Of a stretch of DNA of 44,424 bases, positions 23,452-32,302 are shown one piece after another (positions within the stretch are counted from its first letter, which is position 1; each line of letters starts with the position of its first letter). Origin of the DNA: Patescibacteria group bacterium (GTDB lineage Bacteria > Patescibacteriota > Patescibacteriia > UBA9570 > JAHJKD01); the NCBI GenBank assembly GCA_018822435.1, contig JAHJKD010000010.1:1-44424 (forward strand), in the 5' to 3' direction. The notes under the pieces were generated by a model, which was not told the DNA's origin, searched no databases, and saw nothing but the letters and a program-made list of their open reading frames with translations. The position numbers were made by a program, and so were the translations under genes.

Positions 23452-24285
23452 TTAAGAACGTTCCCGGCCCATCAATTCTTTCAAGGCTTTCTTGCCTTGT
23501 TCCTGGTCCGGCGCAATGCCGTGCCAGGCGGCATCATTTTCCCAGTCACATACTCCTTTGCCCATAACTGTGTTGGCCAAAACAAATGTTGGTTTGCTAT
23601 GGATCTTTCTGGATCTTTCCAGGGCCTCCACGACTTCATGCATATTATTTCCGTCTATTTCAATTACATGAAAACCAAATGCCTTCATTTTATCGGCCAG
23701 CGGTTCAAGCGCCATAACGTCTTCTGTGTCACCGTCAATCTGTAAAAAATTCCGGTCGCAAATCACAGTCAGGTTGTCCAGTTCAAAATGCGCGGCAAAC
23801 ATGAATGCTTCCCAGGCCAGGCCTTCTTCTATTTCCCCGTCTCCGACCATGCAAAACACATAATTGTCCTTGTCTTGTATTTTCAATCCTTTTGCCAGGC
23901 CGACAGCATTGGAAACTCCCTGTCCCAGTGAACCAGTGGGAAGTTCTACGCCTGGACAATAAGTATTGGGATGGCCTTGTAATATTGTTCCTAATTTTCT
24001 TAAAGTCATTAATTCTTTAGAGGGGAAATAACCAGCTCTTGCCAAAGTAGCAAATAACACCGGGGCAATATGTCCATTTGATAAAACAAAATAATCCCGA
24101 TCTTTCCAAGCCGGTTTTTTTGGATCATGTTTAAGAACATTGAAATATAAAGCTGTCATAATATCAGCTGTGCCCAGTGATCCGCCGGTATGGCCTGATC
24201 CGGCCTCCACCAACATCTTTACAATATCCTGCCTGATTAAATTAGCTGTTTTTTCCAGCTTGCCTAAATTACAGACTTTTTCCAT
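23452..24285 (-). CDS. Transketolase, N-terminal subunit
   Basis: A 277-residue subunit with the thiamine-diphosphate domain. Visible are AGSGHTGGSLGTADIMTALYF near residue 27, LSNGHIAPVLFA near 69, GSLGQGVSNAVGLAKG near 118, and the Mg-ThDP motif GDGEIEEGLAWEA near 148 followed by CDRN. It forms the active enzyme with the C-subunit at 21675. Together with ribulose-phosphate epimerase and RpiB just upstream it completes most of a non-oxidative pentose phosphate pathway; transaldolase is not in this window. Confidence 0.92.
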   Translation of the reverse strand: MEKVCNLGKLEKTANLIRQDIVKMLVEAGSGHTGGSLGTADIMTALYFNVLKHDPKKPAWKDRDYFVLSNGHIAPVLFATLARAGYFPSKELMTLRKLGTILQGHPNTYCPGVELPTGSLGQGVSNAVGLAKGLKIQDKDNYVFCMVGDGEIEEGLAWEAFMFAAHFELDNLTVICDRNFLQIDGDTEDVMALEPLADKMKAFGFHVIEIDGNNMHEVVEALERSRKIHSKPTFVLANTVMGKGVCDWENDAAWHGIAPDQEQGKKALKELMGRERS

Positions 24286-24302
24286 ATTGAAAAATTGAAT
24301 TA

Positions 24303-24923
24303 TTATTTAGCTAAATTTTCAATTGCCTGCGCAATATTATCTGTTTTAAAAATAGCAGAGTTAGCCGCTAATATATTTGCGCCCGCATTTACTATCTGTT
24401 TTTTATGCGCCATATCCACTCCTCCATCTACCGCAATATTCATGTCTGGTTTTAATTCTCGTAAATATTTTATCTTTTCAATTACATCACCGTTAAAAGC
24501 TTGGCCGGAAAAACCCGGTTCTACTCCCATGACCAAAATCATGCTGAATTTATCCAAGTCGTCTTTAATGTCATAGGACGAAGTTTTTGGATTAACGGCA
24601 ATTCCCAATTTCTTGCCTATGCTCTCCGCCATTTTAATGACTTCATCAATATTGCCAATGGCTTCTTTATGAACAATAATTTCATTTACATTGGGAATGT
24701 CCCATTTTTTTAAATGCAAGCTGGGATGCTTCACCATTAAATGAGGGACCACTTCAATGCCCAATTCAGCAATCTGAGCCGGATCAGTAAAAGTATTATT
24801 AGGCACGAATTCTCCATCCATTACATCGAGATGGATCTTTTTAACATAAGGTTTTACCTCTTCTACCCTTTTTTTTACGTCTTCAAAATTGGCCTCCAAA
24901 ATTGCTGGTCTTACTTCAGGCAT
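24303..24923 (-). CDS. rpe: Ribulose-phosphate 3-epimerase
   Basis: A 206-residue TIM-barrel enzyme with the family landmarks HLDVMDGEFVPNNTF (about 31-45), HLMVKHPSLHL (about 62-72), VMGVEPGFSGQAFN (about 131-144) and IAVDGGVDMAH (about 166-176). The metal-binding His and Asp residues are in place. It interconverts ribulose-5-phosphate and xylulose-5-phosphate. It is slightly shorter than the typical 220 residues. It lies 4 nt after rpiB and 17 nt before the transketolase N-subunit. Confidence 0.93.
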   Translation of the reverse strand: MPEVRPAILEANFEDVKKRVEEVKPYVKKIHLDVMDGEFVPNNTFTDPAQIAELGIEVVPHLMVKHPSLHLKKWDIPNVNEIIVHKEAIGNIDEVIKMAESIGKKLGIAVNPKTSSYDIKDDLDKFSMILVMGVEPGFSGQAFNGDVIEKIKYLRELKPDMNIAVDGGVDMAHKKQIVNAGANILAANSAIFKTDNIAQAIENLAK

Positions 24924-24927
24924 TTGT

Positions 24928-25365
24928 TTATGGTTTAATTCTATTTAGTTTAATTATTCTTTTTTTATATCTGGCTTTTTTTAAAGTTTTAGCAAATAAA
25001 AAAGTATCTATAATTTTTTTCCAGTCTTTTGGCCTGTCTTCCCGGCCTGATAAGGCCAAAATATTTATATCATTATGTTCCCTGGCTTGTTTGGCAATCT
25101 TATTGCTCCAGCAAAGGCCGGCCCGGGCGCCTTTGATCTTATTAGCGGCCATACTCATCATAATGCCTGATCCGCATATGATAATACCTCGATTTTTTTT
25201 ATCTTTACGGACTTCCTTGGCAACTTTTACGGCATAATCAGAAGCATCAACACTTTCCTTGGAATATGTGCCCATATCTTCAAATTGGATTTTTTTTTCG
25301 TCCAGATACTTCTTAACCTGCTCCTTAAGATCATATCCTGCGTGGTCAGCACCTAAATATATCAT
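24928..25365 (-). CDS. rpiB: Ribose-5-phosphate isomerase B
   Basis: A 145-residue RpiB/LacAB protein: IYLGADHAGYDLKE at the N-terminus, VDASDYAVKVAKEV near residue 40 and the active-site Cys in IICGSGIMMSMAANKIKG (about 62-79). It interconverts ribose-5-phosphate and ribulose-5-phosphate. ATG 25365 lies exactly six nucleotides after an extended -10 box, so this gene seems to have its own leaderless promoter inside the larger gene run, and rpe and the transketolase genes would follow on that transcript. Confidence 0.92.
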   Translation of the reverse strand: MIYLGADHAGYDLKEQVKKYLDEKKIQFEDMGTYSKESVDASDYAVKVAKEVRKDKKNRGIIICGSGIMMSMAANKIKGARAGLCWSNKIAKQAREHNDINILALSGREDRPKDWKKIIDTFLFAKTLKKARYKKRIIKLNRIKP

Positions 25366-25371
25366 GCTGAT

Positions 25372-25382
25372 ATTATAACATA
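25372..25382 (-). promoter_or_regulatory. Leaderless extended -10 promoter of rpiB
   Basis: Minus-strand TATGTTATAAT (25382-25372), then ATCAGC, then ATG 25365. The -35 is poor; the TG of the extended -10 probably compensates. Confidence 0.6.
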
Positions 25383-25398
25383 AATTTTTTCTTTTGTG

Positions 25399-25656
25399 CT
25401 ATTTTTCACCTTCAATTTCTTTCAAAATCCAAGATTCTCCTTTAGTTTTTATAATATTTATCTGCCAACCTTCAGCTATCGTTCCTTCAGCCAGCATTTT
25501 CAGGTTAAATTCTAAATTTTCCGGTGATATTTCTTCGCCATGTTCAATTAAGGTGCCTAATTCAATCGTAATTGATTTGATATTTTTAAGCCCGCTTATT
25601 TTAGCCTGTTCCAAGGCAATCTTAAAAATGCGATCAGCTTCGTGAAGATCGTGCAT
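25399..25656 (-). CDS. hypA: HypA-like hydrogenase nickel-insertion protein lacking the zinc domain
   Basis: An 85-residue protein beginning MHDLHEADRIFKIALEQA, with the Met-His start that binds nickel in HypA, and continuing with SITIELGTLIEHGEEISPENLEFNLKML, which matches the HypA N-terminal domain. Standard HypA is about 115 residues and carries two CxxC zinc motifs. Here the chain ends at EIEGEK with no cysteine at all. It could be a minimal HypA working with a separate factor, or a paralogue with another role. It overlaps the RND transporter gene by 23 nt. No hypB, D, E or F is present in the window. Confidence 0.7.
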   Translation of the reverse strand: MHDLHEADRIFKIALEQAKISGLKNIKSITIELGTLIEHGEEISPENLEFNLKMLAEGTIAEGWQINIIKTKGESWILKEIEGEK

Positions 25657-28600
25657 ACGCTCTCTTTTTTATTCTTATTTTCATGGCCTCTAAAATCACA
25701 TAAATTACGGGAATCACGATCAGGGTCAGTAAAGTGGCGACCGCCAGGCCGCACATAATCGTAATGCCGATGCCGCGCCAGAACGGATCAGTAATCGTAA
25801 TCGGGATCAAACCGCCGATAGTCGTCACGGTCGTGGCAATGATCGGTTTGAATCTGGCCATGGCGCCTTTAGCCGTTGCTTCTATTAAATTCTTGCCTTC
25901 CGCTCTTAATCTGTTTATCTGGTCAATTAGAACTATTGAATCATTGACGACTACGCCGAGCAGGGCAATGATTCCGACAAAGGCCATGAAAGACACGACT
26001 TCGCCGAAAATAAGCAGGCCCGGAAATACGCCGATCATGGCCATTGGTAAAGCCAGAAGGATGATAAACGGCTGCAGGAAAGATTTAAACTGAGCCACCA
26101 GCACCAGAAATACCAAAATGACAGCCAGGATCAAAGCCTGAAAAAGATTGCCATAAGCTTCCATCATATCGTCAAACAGACCGCCGGAATCAATATAGCC
26201 ATTGGCCAGGCCCATCTCTTCCAGCTTTTCCGGCGTAAATTCATTTTTTACGGATTCATTCAGTAATCCTAATTTTTCCGAATCAAGATCAGCCCGGGCG
26301 CTGACTTCCACGTATCTTTGGCCGTCCTTATGGCTGATGGTATTTTCCGCCCGGCTTTCAATCACATCAGTAATGTCTTCAAGTTTGACTGTCTTGCCTA
26401 AGGGAGTAGTAATTTCCAGGTCCTGCAAATCAGTTAATTGGTCCTTGTCTTCCTCCCGGAAAGTCACTTTAATCTTATTATCTCCTAACGAGCCGGCTTC
26501 AATCCCCTGAAGGAGATCTTTCACCTGGGCCGCAATCATAATATTAGAGAGTCCTTCGTCAGCTATTTTTTCCCGGTCATATTCTATTTGGATTTCCCTG
26601 CCCCGGTCGGAAACGCCGTCATCAACATATAAAACTCCTTCTTGTTTCTCTAAAAATAAGGCAATTTCCGGCGCGACTTTTTCCAGGCCCGCAATGTCGT
26701 CACCCATTACCTGAAAATGAGTATTATATTCTTCTACGGGCGGCCCCATGCCGTAAACCGTCGCATATATCCGGCCGTCGGATTCTATTTCATCGATTTG
26801 CTTATTTAAATTATCCAGAATTTCTATACTGGTGATTTTTCTTTCCGTTATCGGCGTCAGAAAAACCATGGCCGTCCCGGCCAAGCCTGTTCTTTCTACG
26901 GCAAAATTCTTCACTTCTCCCTGTTCCAGAATCGCCTGTTCAATTTGGCCCATGGTCGCGTTCAGGGAATCTTTCTGGCTGTCTTTGGGCAGATTGACAG
27001 TTACATAGATCAATTCCGCGTCCCCTTCCGGAAACTGCACTGCCTCTAAAATACCGGATAAAGGCAGCCAGACACTGGCCACAAATAATACCACCGCGAT
27101 CACGATCACGGCGATCCGGGCCCAAACTTTTTTCAATGTCTTTTGTATAAAAGCATAATATCCCAATACGGCCCGACCGTAATTGACCTCCCCTTTTTTC
27201 TGGCCTTTTCTTTTTTTATGCGGTTTCATGAATAAATACCCGAGAAACGGCGTCAGGGTAAAAGCCAGGAGCAGGGAACTGCCCAAGGCAAACAATACCG
27301 TATAAGGCATCAGGCGCACATATTGGCCGACCACTCCGGTTACCATGGCGATCGGCAGGAATACGATCAGGGTGGTAATGGTGGCGGCAATCACAGCCGG
27401 TCCAACGCCTTTAACAGCATTAAGGACAGCCTTTTTTCTTTCCAGGCCCCTGTCAAGATTATGCTGGATCGCCTCGACTATAACAATCGAATTATCTACC
27501 AACATTCCTAAAACTAGTACAAGAGAAAATAGGGTAATCATATTCAGAGAAAATCCAAATAGGCTGAATAATAAAAATACACATAAAAAGATGAGAGGAA
27601 TAAGAATGGCGATCAATAAACCGCTCCGGATACTGATGAATATCATTAAAACGATCGCCACGATAATCAGGCCTTGCCAGGCACTGCTGGTCATCTGGCC
27701 CAGGACATTGTCAATCTGGTCGGCATCGCGCCAGATCACTTCCACTTTTAAGTTTTCCGGCAGCTCATTTTCCTTGACTTCATTGATGGCGGCAGTTACT
27801 TCTTCATCAACGGCCCGGACATTCACATTCTCGGCCTTATTGATATTTACAGACACGGAATCATTAATGGCCAGTTCGCCGTCTTCCTGATAGCCGGTTC
27901 GCAACAATTTTTCCTGTTCCACTTCTTTTATTTCCACATCAGCGATATCATCAAGTTTGACTTCATCAAAACCGGAAAAACCGACCACCATATTTTTTAA
28001 ATCATCAATACTGGCCAGCTCGCTTTCATTAACGACATTAAACTCATAATCTTCTGTGGCCAGCTTGCCGCCCGGAAACGACAAGTTATTGGCTTCAATG
28101 GCTTGGCCGACATCAGAAATGGTCAGGCCCTTTTTTTTCATTTCTTCCCGATCCAGTTCAACTCGTATCTCTTCTTCTGCGCCACCAACAATTTCTATGG
28201 ATGAAATTCCGGAAATACCCCTTAATTTATCCTTGATTTGCTTGGCGTAATTTGTTAATTCCACTTTTGAATAGTCACCCGCCACCGCGATCTGCCAGGC
28301 GGCAAAATCATCTGCTCCGACATTCATCACTTCAGGATCATTCGCGTCTTCCGGTAAAGTAAGCTTGTCCAACTCTGTATTCAGGTCCTCGATCATCTTA
28401 TCCGTATCACTGCCTTCTTCGAAACGGATCAATATGGAGGAAAAAGAATTCCCGGAACTGGAAGTTGCGTCTTTAACGTGTTCCAGATTTTCCACAGCTT
28501 CCTCGATCGGCCCGGTTACGTCATCTTCCATTTCGCCGGCCGAAGCGCCCGGATAAGTGACGGTGACTACAGCCAAACCGATATCAATGCCGGGCGGGTT

Positions 28601-28768
28601 CATTTCCTGTGGCAAACGCATATAGCCGGTTACGCCGCCGATAATCACCAAAATCACCAATAAAATAGTAATCCGGTATTTTTCAATAAAAAATTTAGAC
28701 CATCTCATGATCCAGGAGTCCGCTTTTACGTCCTCGTTGTGGTCCTTTAAATTCTCTCTAATGCTCAT
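25634..28768 (-). CDS. RND-superfamily efflux permease (AcrB/MexF type)
   Basis: A 1044-residue, full-length RND permease with two copies of the 6-TM plus large-loop module. The first helix (about 33-51) is followed by PQEMNPPGIDIGLAVVTVTY, and the TM2-TM6 blocks contain VLVLGMLVDNSIVIVEAIQH (about 425-444), GPAVIAATITTLIVFLP, and in the second half ALLGVVVNDSIVLIDQINR and KPIIATTVTTIGGLIP. Proton-relay Asp is present in LVDNSI; the Asn-Asp of VVNDSI is also kept. No membrane-fusion or outer-membrane partner is nearby, as expected for a cell without an outer membrane. It lies 6 nt after the hydrogenase large subunit. Confidence 0.9.
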   Translation of the reverse strand: MSIRENLKDHNEDVKADSWIMRWSKFFIEKYRITILLVILVIIGGVTGYMRLPQEMNPPGIDIGLAVVTVTYPGASAGEMEDDVTGPIEEAVENLEHVKDATSSSGNSFSSILIRFEEGSDTDKMIEDLNTELDKLTLPEDANDPEVMNVGADDFAAWQIAVAGDYSKVELTNYAKQIKDKLRGISGISSIEIVGGAEEEIRVELDREEMKKKGLTISDVGQAIEANNLSFPGGKLATEDYEFNVVNESELASIDDLKNMVVGFSGFDEVKLDDIADVEIKEVEQEKLLRTGYQEDGELAINDSVSVNINKAENVNVRAVDEEVTAAINEVKENELPENLKVEVIWRDADQIDNVLGQMTSSAWQGLIIVAIVLMIFISIRSGLLIAILIPLIFLCVFLLFSLFGFSLNMITLFSLVLVLGMLVDNSIVIVEAIQHNLDRGLERKKAVLNAVKGVGPAVIAATITTLIVFLPIAMVTGVVGQYVRLMPYTVLFALGSSLLLAFTLTPFLGYLFMKPHKKRKGQKKGEVNYGRAVLGYYAFIQKTLKKVWARIAVIVIAVVLFVASVWLPLSGILEAVQFPEGDAELIYVTVNLPKDSQKDSLNATMGQIEQAILEQGEVKNFAVERTGLAGTAMVFLTPITERKITSIEILDNLNKQIDEIESDGRIYATVYGMGPPVEEYNTHFQVMGDDIAGLEKVAPEIALFLEKQEGVLYVDDGVSDRGREIQIEYDREKIADEGLSNIMIAAQVKDLLQGIEAGSLGDNKIKVTFREEDKDQLTDLQDLEITTPLGKTVKLEDITDVIESRAENTISHKDGQRYVEVSARADLDSEKLGLLNESVKNEFTPEKLEEMGLANGYIDSGGLFDDMMEAYGNLFQALILAVILVFLVLVAQFKSFLQPFIILLALPMAMIGVFPGLLIFGEVVSFMAFVGIIALLGVVVNDSIVLIDQINRLRAEGKNLIEATAKGAMARFKPIIATTVTTIGGLIPITITDPFWRGIGITIMCGLAVATLLTLIVIPVIYVILEAMKIRIKKRAYARSSRS

Positions 28769-28774
28769 TTTTAT

Positions 28775-30004
28775 TTAGTGAGTCGCACAAGATATGCACG
28801 GATCATAGGCTCGGATTAATGTGCGTATCTTTTGCTGACGTTGTTTCTTAGTTAACTTCTTAGTTTTTAGCAAATAAACTTCCAGATCCGCTTCAAGATT
28901 TGCTAAAAACTGGGCTGTCGGTGTAATTATATTACAGTTTGTGATTTTTCCATTTTTATCAAGTTCGTAAAAATCATAAAGCGTGCCTCGCGGCGCCTCC
29001 ACTGCTCCGAAAGCTTTGCCTGACTTAGTTTTATACGAAACATTCCGGTTTTTTATGCCACGCTTTAAAAGGGGTGGCAATAATTTCTTGATTTCTTCCA
29101 TAGAATGAATAACTTCTGTTGCCTGGGCAGGAACATTATAAAATAAATTATAAGTCGGCAATTTAATTTTATAGCTATTCCAATATTTTTTCGCCTGCGG
29201 ATTCAATTTCGTATAATTTATATTTACGCGAGCCAGAGCCCCGCAAAAAAATGGCTCATCCATATATAATACTCTTTTTACCAGTTCGCCTGGCTTTTCT
29301 ACTTCTTTTATCTTCTTGAAAAAATCATTCTTGACCTTGCCGGTATAAATACCATATTCTTTGGGATCCACCAGACAAAAATAATTTGTCTTTCTTTCAA
29401 ATTTTGGATATTTCAATTTCTTAAATATATCTGCAAATTTCAAGGTCTTTTTCATGATGTCATCATATTCATCCATCAACTTTTCCAGTTTTTTCTGGTC
29501 CGGCCATTTTCTAAAGCCGCCTACCTCAGCGGTAAGCTGATGGACAACCCGTCCACCAATTATTTCCAGCATCTTTAAAGACCATCCCCGCACTTCCAAG
29601 GCAATCTGACTTTCCTTAGGATAATCTCCCACCATTTTCAAATCATTTTCATATTCTAAGAAGTCTGGCAGAGATAGAAAAAATAAATGCAAAGCATGCG
29701 AGTGAATCCACTGGATATGTTCCATGACTTTTCTAAGAACTATGGCATCTTTGTGTGGTTTTACACCAAAACAATCTTCCATCGCTTTAATAGCTGACAG
29801 CGTATGGACAATCGGGCAAATACCGCAGATCCTTTGCGTAATGATCGGCGCTTCCCAATAATTCCGGCCGATCAGTAAACCCTCAAAAAGACGGGCACCC
29901 TCTTCGGTCTTCATTTTGGCTTCAGCCATATTGTCATTAATAATATCCCCCACGAATGAAGCATGCCCTTCCATTTTTGCGATATGATTTATTTTTACTT
30001 TCAT
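28775..30004 (-). CDS. hydA: [NiFe] hydrogenase large subunit, group 3b-like (HydA)
   Basis: A 409-residue catalytic subunit. The Ni-Fe ligands are RICGICPIVHTLSA (Cys60 and Cys63, His67) and the C-terminal DPCISCATH (Cys403 and Cys406). The protein ends at that His (residue 409, then TAA), so the C-terminal extension usually removed by an endopeptidase after nickel insertion is absent. Similarity to sulfhydrogenase alpha subunits and the hydB-hydG-hydD neighbours place it in group 3b, bidirectional NAD(P)-linked cytoplasmic enzymes. Its start overlaps the small-subunit stop by 4 nt. Confidence 0.92.
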   Translation of the reverse strand: MKVKINHIAKMEGHASFVGDIINDNMAEAKMKTEEGARLFEGLLIGRNYWEAPIITQRICGICPIVHTLSAIKAMEDCFGVKPHKDAIVLRKVMEHIQWIHSHALHLFFLSLPDFLEYENDLKMVGDYPKESQIALEVRGWSLKMLEIIGGRVVHQLTAEVGGFRKWPDQKKLEKLMDEYDDIMKKTLKFADIFKKLKYPKFERKTNYFCLVDPKEYGIYTGKVKNDFFKKIKEVEKPGELVKRVLYMDEPFFCGALARVNINYTKLNPQAKKYWNSYKIKLPTYNLFYNVPAQATEVIHSMEEIKKLLPPLLKRGIKNRNVSYKTKSGKAFGAVEAPRGTLYDFYELDKNGKITNCNIITPTAQFLANLEADLEVYLLKTKKLTKKQRQQKIRTLIRAYDPCISCATH

Positions 30005-30765
30005 TTCTTTTTTTTAGTAATTTCTTTCACATGAAATATTTCCAAAATTTCATCAACATCTTTTTGCGGCATAATTTTTTGTAAGGCCTTAGCCATATTT
30101 GGCCAATTCGCGTCTTCCAAGGGTCCGCGACAGGCTTCGCAAGCCATGCCCGCGGCCGGGCAAACTGCATCGCAGCCCCCTAAAGATATTGGCCCTAAAC
30201 ACGGCTCCCCTTTTTGCAGCAAACATTCTACTTTCTGATATAATTGGCACTCATAACAAACCGGCCTTTGGGGAATTTCAAATTTCTTGCCGGCCGCCAT
30301 TTCACGAATAAACCGGACCACTTCTTTTCCCACGGCCGGACAGCCAGGCAATATATAATCAATTTCTACGTCCTGAGATAATCCCTCTGCCAAATAATTA
30401 AAATTCTTTTTATGAGTCTCGGGATAAACATGGGCCATGGCTTTATTTTTGCCCAAATTATATTTCTTTAACGCATAAATCCCGCCTGTATGTGCGCAAG
30501 TGCCCATGGCTACCAAATATTTTGATCTTTTTCTTAAATCCTTCAGGTCTTTAATGTTCTCTTTTAAAAGCTGTGAGCCTTCTACAAAAGCCACATCAAA
30601 TTTTTCTTTTGGCCCCATTTCACTTTCTTCTATCAATCTCATCTTGGTCAAGTCCACCAAGTCTGCCAATTCTAAAAACTCTTCGCCTAAGTCAAGCAAG
30701 GCAAACTGGCATCCTTCGCATGAAGTGACCGAGAAAAAACCCACTTTTAATTTCTTTTTAGCCAT
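30001..30765 (-). CDS. hydD: [NiFe] hydrogenase small subunit, group 3b-like (HydD)
   Basis: A 254-residue iron-sulfur subunit. Proximal-cluster ligands are SVTSCEGCQFALLDL (Cys16, Cys19), MGTCAHTGG near residue 93 and LPGCPAVG near 139. The C-terminal part PVCYECQLYQ...CLGPISLGGCDAVCPAAGMACEACRGP supplies the further clusters. No Tat signal, so the enzyme is cytoplasmic. It overlaps hydA by 4 nt and the unknown gene upstream by 19 nt. Confidence 0.92.
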   Translation of the reverse strand: MAKKKLKVGFFSVTSCEGCQFALLDLGEEFLELADLVDLTKMRLIEESEMGPKEKFDVAFVEGSQLLKENIKDLKDLRKRSKYLVAMGTCAHTGGIYALKKYNLGKNKAMAHVYPETHKKNFNYLAEGLSQDVEIDYILPGCPAVGKEVVRFIREMAAGKKFEIPQRPVCYECQLYQKVECLLQKGEPCLGPISLGGCDAVCPAAGMACEACRGPLEDANWPNMAKALQKIMPQKDVDEILEIFHVKEITKKKK

Positions 30766-31232
30766 TTATTTATTTTCGTATAATATTTTAAATTATTGAC
30801 TTGTGTTTGATTTAATTTTTGGACTTTCTCTTTCCAGTGATCGGCGTAATAATGGTCCCCTATTTTTCTGGCGGTCACTTGGCAAATTTCTTTCATTTTT
30901 TCCGTGAGAATAATATTTTCATTAAACGGCTTGTCTTGCCAGACGTGATAACTATGATGAGGAAAACCGCCATTTTTATACTGCGCTTTTTTTAAAAGAT
31001 CATTGCCCAGCCAATATGCTTCCAGCACATCTTCTCTTAGAGGATCATTTATGCTATTTGCTTTTGCAATCTGCCGGCAATAATATATTACAGCCGGGAA
31101 CTTCAGCAAAATCTTTTTTATCTCTTTATCGCTACCTTTTAAAAGAACTTCTGAACAATTTGTTGCCGGGCCGCAAAAGCCCAGGTTATGTGGAGTTATT
31201 GAGTAACGGGCTGCGTCTTGGAGCGTGAACAT
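30747..31232 (-). CDS. Hydrogenase-operon protein of unknown function
   Basis: A 161-residue soluble protein. Notable features are NLGFCGPATNCSEVLLKG near residue 16, IYYCRQIAKANSINDPLREDVLEAYWLGNDLL in the middle and HHSYHVW near 92. I have seen similar proteins beside hydrogenase genes (possibly DUF6390), but that name is from memory. The two conserved-looking cysteines and several histidines could bind metal. It overlaps the EamA gene by 37 nt upstream and hydD by 19 nt downstream, so it is part of the hydrogenase transcription unit and may act in assembly. Confidence 0.65.
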   Translation of the reverse strand: MFTLQDAARYSITPHNLGFCGPATNCSEVLLKGSDKEIKKILLKFPAVIYYCRQIAKANSINDPLREDVLEAYWLGNDLLKKAQYKNGGFPHHSYHVWQDKPFNENIILTEKMKEICQVTARKIGDHYYADHWKEKVQKLNQTQVNNLKYYTKINKWLKRN

Positions 31233-32101
31233 ATTTTTCTATCCAGATATATAAATAAAATTACCCCGGCAAACATAATGCCCATGCCGGCTAACTGGGC
31301 CGTATCAAAAGCTTTGCCTTGAATGAGTTGCAGTAGAGCCGTGATCGGAGCTCCCAAAGCCAGAATTGCCGCCGCATAAGTGAGCGGAATATATTTCAGT
31401 CCGGTATACCAAGTAGTCACATAACCAAACAACAGAACAGCCGTTAGCAATACCCAATAAATCTGATTTAATTCTAAAGTTGCTAAAGATCCGAGCTGCT
31501 CTGTATAAGCCCAGAATGCAACAATAAAAATAGAACCGAAAAACATCCGTCCCCACGCCACAATTTGGGGAGAAATCTTGGCTATAGCTTTTTTAGAAAT
31601 CATATTTTCTACCGCCCATAAAAAAGTGGCGCCTACTATTAATAAACTGCCGGTTTGCCATTGGAACAAGCCATTAATGTCAAATAATAAAATACTGCCA
31701 ATAACCAAAGCGGCCACGCCAATAATATAATGCCATCGCCAGTATTCTTTCAAAAAAATCGGAGCGAGCAAGGCAATGAACACAAATAAGAACTTATGAA
31801 TATAAGAAGCTTCCGGCCCGCTCGTCATTTCCAAACCCTTGAAAAACATCAGGAAGGGAATACTGCCGCCAATCAGCCCGATCAGGACTAAAGTCAGCCA
31901 GTTCTTTTTATTTAATTTTTTTAAATTTTTCCATTGGCTCAAAATAATTATTAAGCCGAATAATAATACGGCCACCATAATATTTTTTAAACCTGTAAAA
32001 ATATACGGATTCACAACTTTTACGGAATATTGATTAATAAAAATTGATACGCCGGAAATCACGGCCGTAGCAAGCACTAAATATAATCCTTTGCTTTTCA
32101 T
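31196..32101 (-). CDS. EamA/DMT-family transporter
   Basis: A 301-residue protein with about ten hydrophobic helices and the two-repeat EamA pattern. The first repeat includes NPYIFTGLKNIMVAVLLFG, the second FLWAVENMISKKAIAK and YVTTWYTGLKYIPLTYAAAI. Such proteins export or import amino acids or other metabolites; the substrate cannot be read from sequence. It lies between hypC (4-nt ATGA overlap) and the unknown hydrogenase-operon gene, so its expression is tied to the hydrogenase. Confidence 0.85.
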   Translation of the reverse strand: MKSKGLYLVLATAVISGVSIFINQYSVKVVNPYIFTGLKNIMVAVLLFGLIIILSQWKNLKKLNKKNWLTLVLIGLIGGSIPFLMFFKGLEMTSGPEASYIHKFLFVFIALLAPIFLKEYWRWHYIIGVAALVIGSILLFDINGLFQWQTGSLLIVGATFLWAVENMISKKAIAKISPQIVAWGRMFFGSIFIVAFWAYTEQLGSLATLELNQIYWVLLTAVLLFGYVTTWYTGLKYIPLTYAAAILALGAPITALLQLIQGKAFDTAQLAGMGIMFAGVILFIYLDRKICSRSKTQPVTQ

Positions 32102-32301
32102 TCTTTGATTAAGTTAAAAAATTCTTTAGCTTGGGCATCAGAGAGTTTCCTGGTAATGAATTTATTCTCCACTAACACCCAATCCCCTTCTTTTATGTCT
32201 TCTACTAGGCTATTAAAAATAGTTGCTTTTTTTGTCTTATAGTCCACAATAATGCCCTTTCCAGATATTGATGAAATTTTACCCGGTATAGATAAACACA
32301 T
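32098..32301 (-). CDS. hypC: Hydrogenase maturation chaperone HypC
   Basis: A 67-residue HypC/HupF protein starting MCLSIPGKISSISGKG, with the essential Cys2 and the SIPGK motif, then AIFNSLVEDIKEGDWVLVE. HypC carries the Fe(CN)2CO unit with HypD and escorts the large-subunit precursor. It is 1 nt from hydG. Its presence shows the hydrogenase is still matured by the Hyp pathway even though the large subunit lacks a cleavable tail. Confidence 0.93.
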   Translation of the reverse strand: MCLSIPGKISSISGKGIIVDYKTKKATIFNSLVEDIKEGDWVLVENKFITRKLSDAQAKEFFNLIKE

Positions 32302-32302
32302 A

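Noticed and set aside
21675-24285. Transketolase split by a frameshift or insertion
   Set aside because: Each part has its own start, normal domain boundaries and length. Separate N and C subunits are common in archaea and CPR; only the intervening SuhB-like gene is unusual.
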